This document shows positions 1 through 6,412 of a stretch of DNA of 7,205 bases, one piece after another. How positions within the stretch are numbered: position 1 is the first letter of the stretch; the number at the start of each line of letters is the position of its first letter. A model generated the notes under the pieces. It was given only the letters and a program-made list of their open reading frames with translations, was not told the origin of the DNA and did not search any database. The DNA is taken from contig JAQCLA010000129.1 of the NCBI GenBank assembly GCA_027592105.1, forward strand, positions 1 to 7,205, in the 5' to 3' direction. The stretch comes from Pseudomonadota bacterium (GTDB taxonomy: Bacteria; Pseudomonadota; Alphaproteobacteria; Rhodobacterales; Rhodobacteraceae). A program made the translations under genes and the position numbers.

Positions 1-888
1 GTGCCGGTCGCGCGCCAGCACATCCATGTAGCCCGCCCTGAGTGCGCCATAGAGTTGCTTGTCGCGCACGGGCCGGCCGTTGACGAAGAAGAACTGCGCC
101 ACGGCGGCCCCACGCGATGCGGTGGGAAGACCCGCATAGCCGCGCAAGCAAAGCCCATCCCGTTCGGCGTCGATCATCAGCGCATTGTCGATGAAATCGC
201 GCCCCAAAAGCCCGCGCAAGCGCCCGGCCAGCGCATCGAACAGATCGCCGCTTTCGGGATCGGCGCGTAGCACCACGCGGCCCGCATCTGTCATGTCTTT
301 CAAGGTGAAGCCAACGGCGGGTTCGGCCATCGCCAGACGCCGCACGACATCGGTGATCGCCTGCATCTCGGCCCGGTCGCTGCGCAGGAATTTCAGCCGT
401 GCGGGTGTGGCAAAGAATAGATCGCGCAATTCAACGATTGTCCCGCGCGACAGGGCGGCGGGGCGCATGGGGTCCGTCACCCCGCCATTGACGGCGATCT
501 CATGCCCCTCATGCCCTTGCGCACGGCTGGTGATCTTCAGCCGTCCCACGGCACCGAGCGAGGGCAGCGCCTCACCGCGAAAGCCAAAGCTTTGGATATT
601 CAAAAGGTCGCTGCCGTCGATCTTCGATGTCGCATGGCGCGAGAGTGCAAGCGGCAGGTCATCCGGCCCCATGCCGCAGCCATCATCGCTGACGCGGATC
701 AGCGACTTGCCGCCATGGGCCACCTCGATCAGCACGCGGGTGGCGCCCGCATCAAGCGCGTTCTCGACCAGTTCCTTTACGGCGGAGGCGGGGCGCTCCA
801 CGACCTCGCCGGCCGCGATCCGGTTGATCGCGGTTTCATCCAATTGGCGGATGATGGTGCGGCTTATTTTGGGGTCATCAAGCGACAT
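1..888 (-). CDS. mutL: DNA mismatch repair protein MutL, N-terminal part (truncated by window edge)
   Basis: MutL couples mismatch recognition by MutS to strand removal in the cytoplasm. The reading frame is open from the ATG at 888-886 to base 1, giving 296 codons, roughly half of a usual MutL. This covers the GHKL ATPase domain and the start of the transducer domain. Visible motifs are NRIAAGEVVERPAS (residues 22-35), KELVENALDAGAT (38-50) with the expected general base E39 and Mg-binding N43, DDGCGM (68-73), RHATSK (84-89) and FGFRGEAL (101-108). All ATPase motifs look intact. Family knowledge: the C-terminal dimerisation and possible endonuclease domain would lie beyond the left edge, so whether this MutL has an endonuclease motif cannot be judged. 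The start gives a short extension of about ten residues relative to E. coli MutL. A weak AGG lies nine bases upstream (898-900). It follows the M16 pair by 48 bases on the same strand and may share its transcript. Confidence 0.96.
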   Translation of the reverse strand, partial: MSLDDPKISRTIIRQLDETAINRIAAGEVVERPASAVKELVENALDAGATRVLIEVAHGGKSLIRVSDDGCGMGPDDLPLALSRHATSKIDGSDLLNIQSFGFRGEALPSLGAVGRLKITSRAQGHEGHEIAVNGGVTDPMRPAALSRGTIVELRDLFFATPARLKFLRSDRAEMQAITDVVRRLAMAEPAVGFTLKDMTDAGRVVLRADPESGDLFDALAGRLRGLLGRDFIDNALMIDAERDGLCLRGYAGLPTASRGAAVAQFFFVNGRPVRDKQLYGALRAGYMDVLARDRH

Positions 889-936
889 GCCCCAAAACCT
901 AGCATGTGCGCGTGAGTCGGGCCAAGGGCCAGCGGG

Positions 937-2250
937 TCAGTTTCCGGGGGATAACCCTTGCGGTTGGCCCACCACGACGAAATGCAGATCATCCGGGCGC
1001 AAGAGCCGGGCGGCCACGCGGCGGAGATCCTCCAGCGTCACAGCCTCCACATAGGCGTTGCGGTTGGTGACGTAATCGACGGGGATGTCGTCGGATTGCA
1101 TCGCCGCCAAGATGCCCGCGATGGTGGCGTTGCCATCGAAGCGCAGCGGGTATTCGCCGGTCATGTAGCGGATCGCGGTATCGCGTTCTTCTTGCGTGAC
1201 GCCATTGGTGGCCAGATCGGCCCATTGTTCTTTCACCACATCAATGGCTTGTCCTACCAACTCGTTGGAGGATGAAAACTGCCCCAAAAGCCCCGGCGAC
1301 AGATCAGCCAAGGACAGGAAACTGCCGATGCCATAGGTCAGGCCGCGCTTTTCGCGCACTTCGCCCATCAGCCGCGAGCGAAAGCCGCCCCCGCCCAAGA
1401 TCTGGTTCAGCACAAAGGCGGCGAAAAAATCGGGATCATCGCGGTCGATGCCTGCATGGCCGAAATACGCCACCGATTGCGGGCTGGGAAAATCCACGAC
1501 CGTGATCCCACCGCTTAATGCGAAATGGGCGGGGTCGGGGCGCGGCGGGGCGGTCTGGGGCAGGTCGCCAAGGATGTGGTCGATCAACTGACCCAGTTCG
1601 GCGGCAGAGATGTCGCCTGCCGCGCCGACGACGACGCGGTCGCGCGTCAGCGCCGCGCCATGTGCCGCGACAATATCGTCACGGCTCAGACCTGTGACTG
1701 TTTCGGCGGTGCCTTCTTGCGCAAAGGCATAAGGGTGATCGCCATAGGCCAGCGCGTTGAAGGTGGCGGCGGCGATCTCTTCGGGGTCGCGCGCATCGGA
1801 TTGGATAATGGCCAAGACCTGTCCGCGCACCCGCTCGATCGCATCTTGATCGAAACGCGGCGTCGTGATGGCCGCGCGCAGCAGATCGGCGGCCGCGTCC
1901 CGGTTCTGGGTCAGCATCCGTGCGCTGACCACAACGGCGTCGCGATAGCTGTCGAATGAGAAACTGGCCGCCAAGCCTTCGACGGCGGCGGCGTAGTCTT
2001 GCGCGTTCAGATCACCCGCGCCCTCTTCCAGCAGGCCCATCATCATGTAGGTCGCACCACGCGCTGTGGGGGCGTCAAGCGTTGCACCGCCGACAAACCA
2101 GAACTCGAGCGCGACAAAGGGGATCGAGCTGTCTTCGACCAACCATGCCGAGATGCCGCCGGGCGATGTGACCTCGTCAATCTCGATGGTGGCGGTGGCG
2201 GGCAATGCGAAGAATGCGGCAAAGGCCGCTACGATGAGGCGCTTGATCAT
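937..2250 (-). CDS. Secreted M16-family protein lacking the zinc motif (R/Y-bearing partner subunit)
   Basis: This is a 437-residue member of the M16 (pitrilysin / mitochondrial processing peptidase) superfamily with the usual two-domain layout for a half-size M16 protein. Residues 1-20 form a signal peptide (MIKR, then a hydrophobic core ending ALPATA) with a probable signal peptidase I site after A20, so the protein is predicted periplasmic. Where active members carry HxxEH, this one reads TYMMM (67-71), so it should not bind catalytic zinc. The second domain has GGGGFRSRL (286-294) and VREKRGLTY (298-306). R299 and Y306 have the same seven-residue separation as the Arg/Tyr pair that contacts the substrate backbone in insulin-degrading enzyme. 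Its ATG overlaps the stop of the upstream catalytic M16 gene as ATGA. Inference: it is the non-catalytic half of a heterodimeric peptidase, as described for a paired M16 enzyme of Sphingomonas. Its peptide substrates are unknown. Confidence 0.93.
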   Translation of the reverse strand: MIKRLIVAAFAAFFALPATATIEIDEVTSPGGISAWLVEDSSIPFVALEFWFVGGATLDAPTARGATYMMMGLLEEGAGDLNAQDYAAAVEGLAASFSFDSYRDAVVVSARMLTQNRDAAADLLRAAITTPRFDQDAIERVRGQVLAIIQSDARDPEEIAAATFNALAYGDHPYAFAQEGTAETVTGLSRDDIVAAHGAALTRDRVVVGAAGDISAAELGQLIDHILGDLPQTAPPRPDPAHFALSGGITVVDFPSPQSVAYFGHAGIDRDDPDFFAAFVLNQILGGGGFRSRLMGEVREKRGLTYGIGSFLSLADLSPGLLGQFSSSNELVGQAIDVVKEQWADLATNGVTQEERDTAIRYMTGEYPLRFDGNATIAGILAAMQSDDIPVDYVTNRNAYVEAVTLEDLRRVAARLLRPDDLHFVVVGQPQGLSPGN

Positions 2251-2262
2251 TGGCTTATCTCC
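2247..2262 (-). promoter_or_regulatory. ATGA start/stop overlap with internal ribosome binding site, coupling the M16 pair
   Basis: The TGA of the catalytic M16 gene (2249-2247) shares bases with the ATG of the second M16 gene (2250-2248), forming ATGA. A good Shine-Dalgarno sequence, GGAGA, lies at 2262-2258 inside the end of the upstream gene, seven bases before the ATG. The arrangement suggests translational coupling, which usually keeps two subunits at similar amounts. Confidence 0.85.
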
Positions 2263-3596
2263 GCGGTCGCGGCGGCAGGCCGCATCAAATGCCCCGTCAC
2301 ATGGACGGGATCGTTCAAAAGGCGGCGGGCGGCATCCATCACATCTTCGGGCGTGACGGCGGCGAGGATCTCAGGCCAGCTTTCGATATCGGCAAGCCCG
2401 AGCCCTGTGGTCAGCTCCATCCCCCAGCGACGCGCCAGCCCTTGGGTGCTGTCTTCTTCGTAGATTTCGCTGGCTGCGATCTGGAACTTGATGCGCGCGA
2501 AATGCGCGGTGTCGATGCCTTCGGACAAGAAATCATCGATGATGCGCCAAAGATCGGCCTCGGCCTCCTCCAGCGAGAGACCGGGCACAGGTACGTTCAC
2601 CAAGCTGAAGCCCGAAGGATCAAAGCTGGTGCTATCGTAATAGGCCGCCGCAAAGAGCGAGCGTTCCTCCTCGACCTGTAGGCGACGCGCCAAAAGCGAG
2701 GTCTGTCCACCACCGCCCAAAAGCTCGGCCAGAATGACAAGCGCCGCGGCCTCGGCCTGATCGCCGGGCTCGCGCACGGGGGCGAGCATCTGGATCGAGA
2801 CATAGGGGTTGGCGACGCGTTCATCGGTGAAGCTGACCCGGCGGTTGGCGATATGGGGCGGCTCGGTCGGGCGCGCGCGTGCAGGCAAAGATAGGGAGGC
2901 GGGGATCGGCCCGTAATGTTCTTCGGCCAGCGCGCGCACTTGCTCGGCGGTGACATCGCCTGCCACGATCAAGATCGCATTATTGGGGTGATACCAGATG
3001 TCATGGAACACCTGCGCATCATCGCGCGAAAGCGCCTCCATCTCGTGGCGCCAACCGATGATCGGTGCCCCATACGGATGGTTCAAGAACAAGGCCGCGC
3101 GCATCTGTTCGTTAAACAGCGCGCCCGCCGAACTGTCGGTGCGCTGTGCGCGTTCTTCGAGGATGACGGAGCGTTCAGTTGCCACTTCGACCGGATCGAA
3201 GATGATATCGCGCATCCGGTCGGCCTCCATCTGCATCATCAGGCCAAGGCGGTCCGCCGCGATGCGCTGGAAGTAGCCGGTATAATCCCACGAGGTGAAA
3301 GCGTTGTCAGAACCGCCATTGGCCTCGACCACGTTGCTAAACTCACCCGATGCCATGTCATCGGTGGCCTTGAACATCAAATGTTCGACGAAATGCGCGA
3401 TCCCCGATTGGCCGGGTGGCTCATCGGCGGCACCGACACGATACCAGACCATATGGGTCACGGCGGGCGCGCGATCATCTGTGATCACCACCACCTGCAT
3501 GCCGTTGTCGAGAAAGAACTCGACCACATCACCGGCCGCAGGTGCCATAACCGGGGTCAATGTCAGCCCAAGGGCTAGCGCAAGCCGGTGCAGCAT
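2247..3596 (-). CDS. Secreted M16-family zinc metallopeptidase (catalytic subunit)
   Basis: This is a 449-residue M16 peptidase, counted from the start at 3596. Residues 1 to about 20 form a signal peptide (MLHRLALAL, hydrophobic core, then MAPA just before AGD), so export to the periplasm is predicted. The inverted zinc motif HFVEH lies at residues 68-72: H68 and H72 are ligands and E71 is the base. E148, in ILEER, is the third ligand with 75 residues between, the M16 spacing; E141 is the accessory acid. The second domain has GGGGQTSLLARRL but lacks the Arg-x6-Tyr pair found in the downstream partner. The start is chosen because TCTCCC at 3603-3608 reads as GGGAGA on this strand, six bases upstream. 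Starts at 3629 (weak GGGGG upstream) and 3656 are possible but would put a long leader before the hydrophobic core. The stop overlaps the next gene's ATG. Inference: it degrades peptides together with that partner. Confidence 0.94.
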   Translation of the reverse strand: MLHRLALALGLTLTPVMAPAAGDVVEFFLDNGMQVVVITDDRAPAVTHMVWYRVGAADEPPGQSGIAHFVEHLMFKATDDMASGEFSNVVEANGGSDNAFTSWDYTGYFQRIAADRLGLMMQMEADRMRDIIFDPVEVATERSVILEERAQRTDSSAGALFNEQMRAALFLNHPYGAPIIGWRHEMEALSRDDAQVFHDIWYHPNNAILIVAGDVTAEQVRALAEEHYGPIPASLSLPARARPTEPPHIANRRVSFTDERVANPYVSIQMLAPVREPGDQAEAAALVILAELLGGGGQTSLLARRLQVEEERSLFAAAYYDSTSFDPSGFSLVNVPVPGLSLEEAEADLWRIIDDFLSEGIDTAHFARIKFQIAASEIYEEDSTQGLARRWGMELTTGLGLADIESWPEILAAVTPEDVMDAARRLLNDPVHVTGHLMRPAAATAEISQ

Positions 3597-3628
3597 AAAG
3601 CGTCTCCCGATTGGAAAAAGTTTTTGCA

Positions 3629-3656
3629 TAGATAACCCCCGGCACGGCGGCATCAA
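3629..3656 (-). promoter_or_regulatory. Weak candidate sigma-70-type promoter before the M16 pair
   Basis: In the 87-base gap between the lipoprotein gene and the M16 pair, the longest gap in the window, the minus strand has TTGATG (3656-3651) and TATCTA (3634-3629) separated by 16 bases. The -35 match is fair and the -10 match is poor. A transcript from here would begin about 25-30 bases before the ATG at 3596 and would exclude the alternative start at 3629. It would allow the M16 pair and mutL to be expressed separately from purH-lspA. This is pattern matching only. Confidence 0.25.
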
Positions 3657-3683
3657 CCATTGCTGACGCAGCCGTGAGCGGGG

Positions 3684-4202
3684 TTATTCGTTTACCAGAC
3701 CTTCGGGTGGTGCGGCGGGTGTGCGCACACCGGCGCGGCGCAGGCGCTCCAACTCGGCATAGCGGTCCAAGGACATCTCGCGATAGGCGCTGAAATACAC
3801 ATTGGTGTTGAACAACCGCTCAAGCAACAGCCCGTTATTCCGGCTGCGGAAATCAAGGTCTTCGGCGGCCAAGACGGTGCGGATATCGGGGCTGACGCCA
3901 AAGCGCGCGGCATATTGCGCGATATCGCCTGCCTGCCGCGTGCCACCCGAGGGGTCGCCGCCGAGTGCGCGGATCGCGTCACCCTCGGGGTCGGGATAGG
4001 TGCGGTTGGTGCCGCCCAGCGTGGGCGAGGGCAAAGCGCTGAGATCGTCTGGAATGACGATGGGATTGGTCGGCAGGATCGAAAATTCATCCGGGCCTGC
4101 TTCGGTGTTGCGGATATTCATCAGCCGCGGATCACCCCCGCCGCATGCGGCCAAAACCACAAGCGCGGCACAAAGCGTCAGGCTTGAGAACAGGCGCGGC
4201 AT
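3684..4202 (-). CDS. DUF3035 lipoprotein, BamF-like (probable outer-membrane BAM accessory)
   Basis: This is a 172-residue predicted lipoprotein. A lipoprotein signal sequence (MPRLFSSL, hydrophobic stretch, then lipobox LAAC) places the lipidated cysteine at C20, followed by GGG. With no Asp at +2, outer-membrane sorting is expected by the Lol rule known from E. coli. The signature GPDEFSILPTNPIVIPDDL, at about residues 36-54, followed by the proline-rich LPSPTLGG, matches the DUF3035 family, which is linked to the alphaproteobacterial BAM subunit BamF described in Caulobacter. The C-terminal half is polar and probably helical, with LERLFNTNVYFSAYREMSLDRY as a recognisable stretch in two parts. 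The start at 4202 is supported by GAAGGA (4210-4215) seven bases upstream; an ATG six codons earlier has its AAGG directly abutting it and is less likely. It lies 45 bases after lspA, whose enzyme should process it. Family assignment is from memory of the motif. Confidence 0.8.
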   Translation of the reverse strand: MPRLFSSLTLCAALVVLAACGGGDPRLMNIRNTEAGPDEFSILPTNPIVIPDDLSALPSPTLGGTNRTYPDPEGDAIRALGGDPSGGTRQAGDIAQYAARFGVSPDIRTVLAAEDLDFRSRNNGLLLERLFNTNVYFSAYREMSLDRYAELERLRRAGVRTPAAPPEGLVNE

Positions 4203-4247
4203 GAAACGGTCCTTCGTCATCCTTGGGGCTGGGGTCTAGCCTAATTC

Positions 4248-4748
4248 TCAGGCCCCGTCACCGTCGATCTTTTCGTCATCGGCCATCTTGGTGTCATTGG
4301 CGAAGATCAGCAAGCCGAAGGCACCCGCAAAGATGCCGATATCGGCAACATTGAACGCGAAGGGATTATTGATCCCGCAACAAGACATGTTCAGGAAGTC
4401 GGCGACCGCGCCGTAAAGCACCCGGTCGATGGTGTTGCCCAGTGCGCCGCCGATGATCGCGCCTGCCGACAAAAGCGCGATGGGCCGCGTCAGCCCGTGA
4501 CGCGCCCACCAGACCAACCATGCACAGATGGCAAGCGCCACGGCGATCAAGATCCAGCGCGTCAGCTCTGGCCCCCCCGACATCAGGCCGAAATTGATGC
4601 CCCGGTTCCAGCCCATCTTGAAGGTCAGAAAGGGTGGGGCCACCTCGATGATGCCGCGCTCGATCAGGCCCATCGCATGGACCACGATGTATTTCGAGAT
4701 TTGATCGAGCGCGAACCAGATCGCGGCGGAGATCGTCAAAAGCTTCAT
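4248..4748 (-). CDS. lspA: Lipoprotein signal peptidase (signal peptidase II)
   Basis: LspA is an inner-membrane aspartyl peptidase that removes the signal peptide of diacylated prolipoproteins. This 166-residue version has the normal length and four hydrophobic segments (about 4-25, 63-82, 88-107 and 134-151). Family motifs are DQISKY (15-20), WNRGINFGL (47-55), GGALGNTIDR (100-109), ADFLN (116-120) and FNVAD (132-136). D117 and D136 match the catalytic dyad of the Pseudomonas structure, and N105 and D108 are the other conserved polar residues. Between them is MSCCGINNPFA, with two adjacent cysteines. The C-terminus is acidic (MADDEKIDGDGA). The start at 4748 has GAGGG at 4752-4756 and gives a clean first membrane helix. 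In-frame ATGs at 4787 and 4799 would add 13 or 17 polar residues, and the hairpin at 4778-4797 falls across that region. It follows purH by 64 bases and precedes a lipoprotein gene, a likely substrate. Confidence 0.96.
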   Translation of the reverse strand: MKLLTISAAIWFALDQISKYIVVHAMGLIERGIIEVAPPFLTFKMGWNRGINFGLMSGGPELTRWILIAVALAICAWLVWWARHGLTRPIALLSAGAIIGGALGNTIDRVLYGAVADFLNMSCCGINNPFAFNVADIGIFAGAFGLLIFANDTKMADDEKIDGDGA

Positions 4749-4777
4749 GCGCCCTCGCGTGTTTTCGGCGGATGTCG

Positions 4778-4797
4778 GGTGCGCCATCGGGCGCACC
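4778..4797 (-). other. Perfect 8-bp inverted repeat (hairpin) between purH and lspA
   Basis: On the minus strand the bases read GGTGCGCC-CGAT-GGCGCACC, a perfect 8-bp stem closing a 4-base loop. It begins 15 bases after the purH stop and ends 29 bases before the chosen lspA start. No run of T follows on either strand, so it does not look like a standard intrinsic terminator. In an mRNA it could act as a stabilising or processing element, a weak attenuator, or a modulator of lspA translation. The in-frame ATG at 4787-4785 begins inside the loop and runs into the stem, which argues against its use as a start. The structure is seen directly; the role is inference. Confidence 0.7.
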
Positions 4798-4812
4798 ATA
4801 CACCTTGGCCCC

Positions 4813-6396
4813 TCAATGCCGGAAATGGCGCATACCCGTAAAGACCATGGCAAGCCCTGCGGCATCTGCGGCGGCGATCACCTCGTCGTCGCGCATCGAC
4901 CCGCCGGGCTGGATGATCGCGGTGGCGCCTGCTTCGGCGGCGGCCATCAGCCCGTCGGCAAAGGGAAAAAACGCATCGGATGCGACAACCGACCCCTTGG
5001 CAGGCGTGTCAGGCAGGCCAAGCTCGGCCCCCATGCGGCCCGCTTTCAGCGCGGCGATGGTCGAGCTGTCTACCCGGCTCATCTGACCCGCGCCGACGCC
5101 GACGGTCGCGCCATCCTTGACGTAGATGATGGCGTTGGATTTCACATGCTTGGCCACGGTCCAAGCAAAGCGCAGATCGGCCAGCTCGGCGGCGCTTGGC
5201 GCGCGCTGGGTGACGACGCGCAGCTCATCAGGGTCGATCTGCCCGGTATCCTTGTCTTGCACCAAAAGCCCGCCTGCCACCTGCTTATAGGCCAAGACAG
5301 GCGCGCGCGGATCGGGTAGCGCGCCGGTGGTCAACAAGCGCAGGTTCTTTTTCGCCGCGAAAATGGCGCGTGCATCTGCATCGGCTTCGGGGGCGATCAC
5401 CACCTCGGTGAAGATTTTCACGATCTCTTCGGCGGTCGTGCCATCAAGCGTCATGTTCAGCGCCACGATGCCGCCAAAGGCGCTGGTGCGGTCGCAATCA
5501 AAGGCCTTTTGATAGGCCTCGGCCAGCGTCGCGCCGCGTGCCACGCCGGAGGGGTTGGCATGTTTGATGATCGCGCAGGCAGGCCCATCGGCGGGCGCGA
5601 ATTCGGCCACCAGCTCAAAGGCCGCGTCGGTATCGTTGATGTTGTTGTAGCTCAGTTCCTTGCCCTGATGCTGGACGGCTGTCGCCACACCGGGCCGCGC
5701 GCTACCGTCGACATAAAAGGCCGCGCTTTGATGCGGGTTCTCGCCATAGCGCATGGTCTGTTTGAGAACCCCGGCAAAGGCGCGACGCCGCGGTGCAGGG
5801 TCGTCATGGGCGGCCGCCATCCAAGTCGAGACCGCCGCATCATAGGCTGCGGTGCGTGCATAGGCGGTGCGCGCCATGCGCTGACGAAAGGCAAGGCTAG
5901 TGCCGTCATTGGCGTCAAGCTCGGCCAAGACATCGCTGTAATCCTCGGTGTCGACCACCACGGTGACAAAGGCGTGGTTCTTGGCCGCGGCCCGGATCAT
6001 CGCGGGGCCACCGATATCGATATTCTCGATGCAATCATCGTATTCCGCCCCCGAGGCAACGGTGGCCTCGAAAGGATAAAGGTTGACGACCAACAGATCG
6101 ATCGCGCCGATCCCATGGGCTGCCATCGCGGCTTGGTGGTCTGCATTGTCACGCAGGGCCAAAAGCCCGCCATGCACCATCGGGTGCAGCGTCTTGACCC
6201 GGCCATCCATCATTTCGGGAAAGCCCGTCACCTCCGACACATCCTTGACCGCAAGCCCCGCGTCACGCAGCGCGCGGGCCGTGCCGCCCGTCGACAAAAG
6301 GGCCACCCCACGCGCGGCCAGTGCCGTGGCAAAGGCGATCAGCCCGGTCTTGTCGGAAACAGAGATGAGCGCGCTGCGAATTGGCAGGTGGGTCAT
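4813..6396 (-). CDS. purH: Bifunctional AICAR formyltransferase / IMP cyclohydrolase
   Basis: PurH carries out the last two steps of de novo purine synthesis: 10-formyl-THF-dependent formylation of AICAR, then ring closure to IMP, in the cytoplasm. The 527-residue length is normal. The N-terminal IMP cyclohydrolase domain shows ALISVSDKTGL (9-19), STGGTARAL (35-43), GRVKTLHPMVHGGLLA (65-80), NLYPFE (105-110) and ENIDIGGPAMIRAAAKN (124-140). The formyltransferase domain shows RYGENPHQ (216-223), GKELSYNNIND, the catalytic KHANPSG (K278, H279), CDRTSAFGG, a KSNAI segment, and near the C-terminus SDAFFPFADG and IQPGGSMRDDEV. It ends GMRHFRH. The start at 6396 is chosen because upstream codons do not resemble PurH and AAGGA (6407-6411) lies ten bases before this ATG, just after the heparinase-like gene's stop. 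The 16-base gap suggests co-transcription with that gene. No purine riboswitch or operator is visible in the window. Confidence 0.98.
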   Translation of the reverse strand: MTHLPIRSALISVSDKTGLIAFATALAARGVALLSTGGTARALRDAGLAVKDVSEVTGFPEMMDGRVKTLHPMVHGGLLALRDNADHQAAMAAHGIGAIDLLVVNLYPFEATVASGAEYDDCIENIDIGGPAMIRAAAKNHAFVTVVVDTEDYSDVLAELDANDGTSLAFRQRMARTAYARTAAYDAAVSTWMAAAHDDPAPRRRAFAGVLKQTMRYGENPHQSAAFYVDGSARPGVATAVQHQGKELSYNNINDTDAAFELVAEFAPADGPACAIIKHANPSGVARGATLAEAYQKAFDCDRTSAFGGIVALNMTLDGTTAEEIVKIFTEVVIAPEADADARAIFAAKKNLRLLTTGALPDPRAPVLAYKQVAGGLLVQDKDTGQIDPDELRVVTQRAPSAAELADLRFAWTVAKHVKSNAIIYVKDGATVGVGAGQMSRVDSSTIAALKAGRMGAELGLPDTPAKGSVVASDAFFPFADGLMAAAEAGATAIIQPGGSMRDDEVIAAADAAGLAMVFTGMRHFRH

Positions 6397-6412
6397 AAGG
6401 GCGTGGTCCTTT

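Noticed and set aside
920..931. Short GGCC-CTT-GGCC repeat in the gap before mutL
   Set aside because: A 4-bp stem of this kind is expected by chance in GC-rich DNA.
185..1054. Plus-strand open frame of 289 codons opposite mutL
   Set aside because: It is rich in Ser, Arg and Pro, typical of antisense frames in GC-rich DNA, and covers the MutL ATPase motifs and the end of the M16 gene on the other strand.
2916..3578. Plus-strand open frame of 220 codons opposite the catalytic M16 gene
   Set aside because: It is histidine-rich because it mirrors Met- and Val-rich codons of the M16 gene; there is no recognisable domain or convincing start.
3615..3625. A5-G-T5 symmetric AT run upstream of the M16 gene
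   Set aside because: There is no GC stem, so it is not an intrinsic terminator. An operator is possible, but nothing supports one beyond the short symmetry.
3597..3656. Longer N-terminus for the catalytic M16 protein (20 extra residues)
   Set aside because: The extra residues precede an otherwise normal signal peptide, and the best ribosome binding site (GGGAGA, six bases upstream) serves the start at 3596.
3662..3679. Imperfect inverted repeat just after the lipoprotein gene stop, considered as a terminator
   Set aside because: It has only two 3-bp stem parts around a mismatch and no T run follows; too weak to call.
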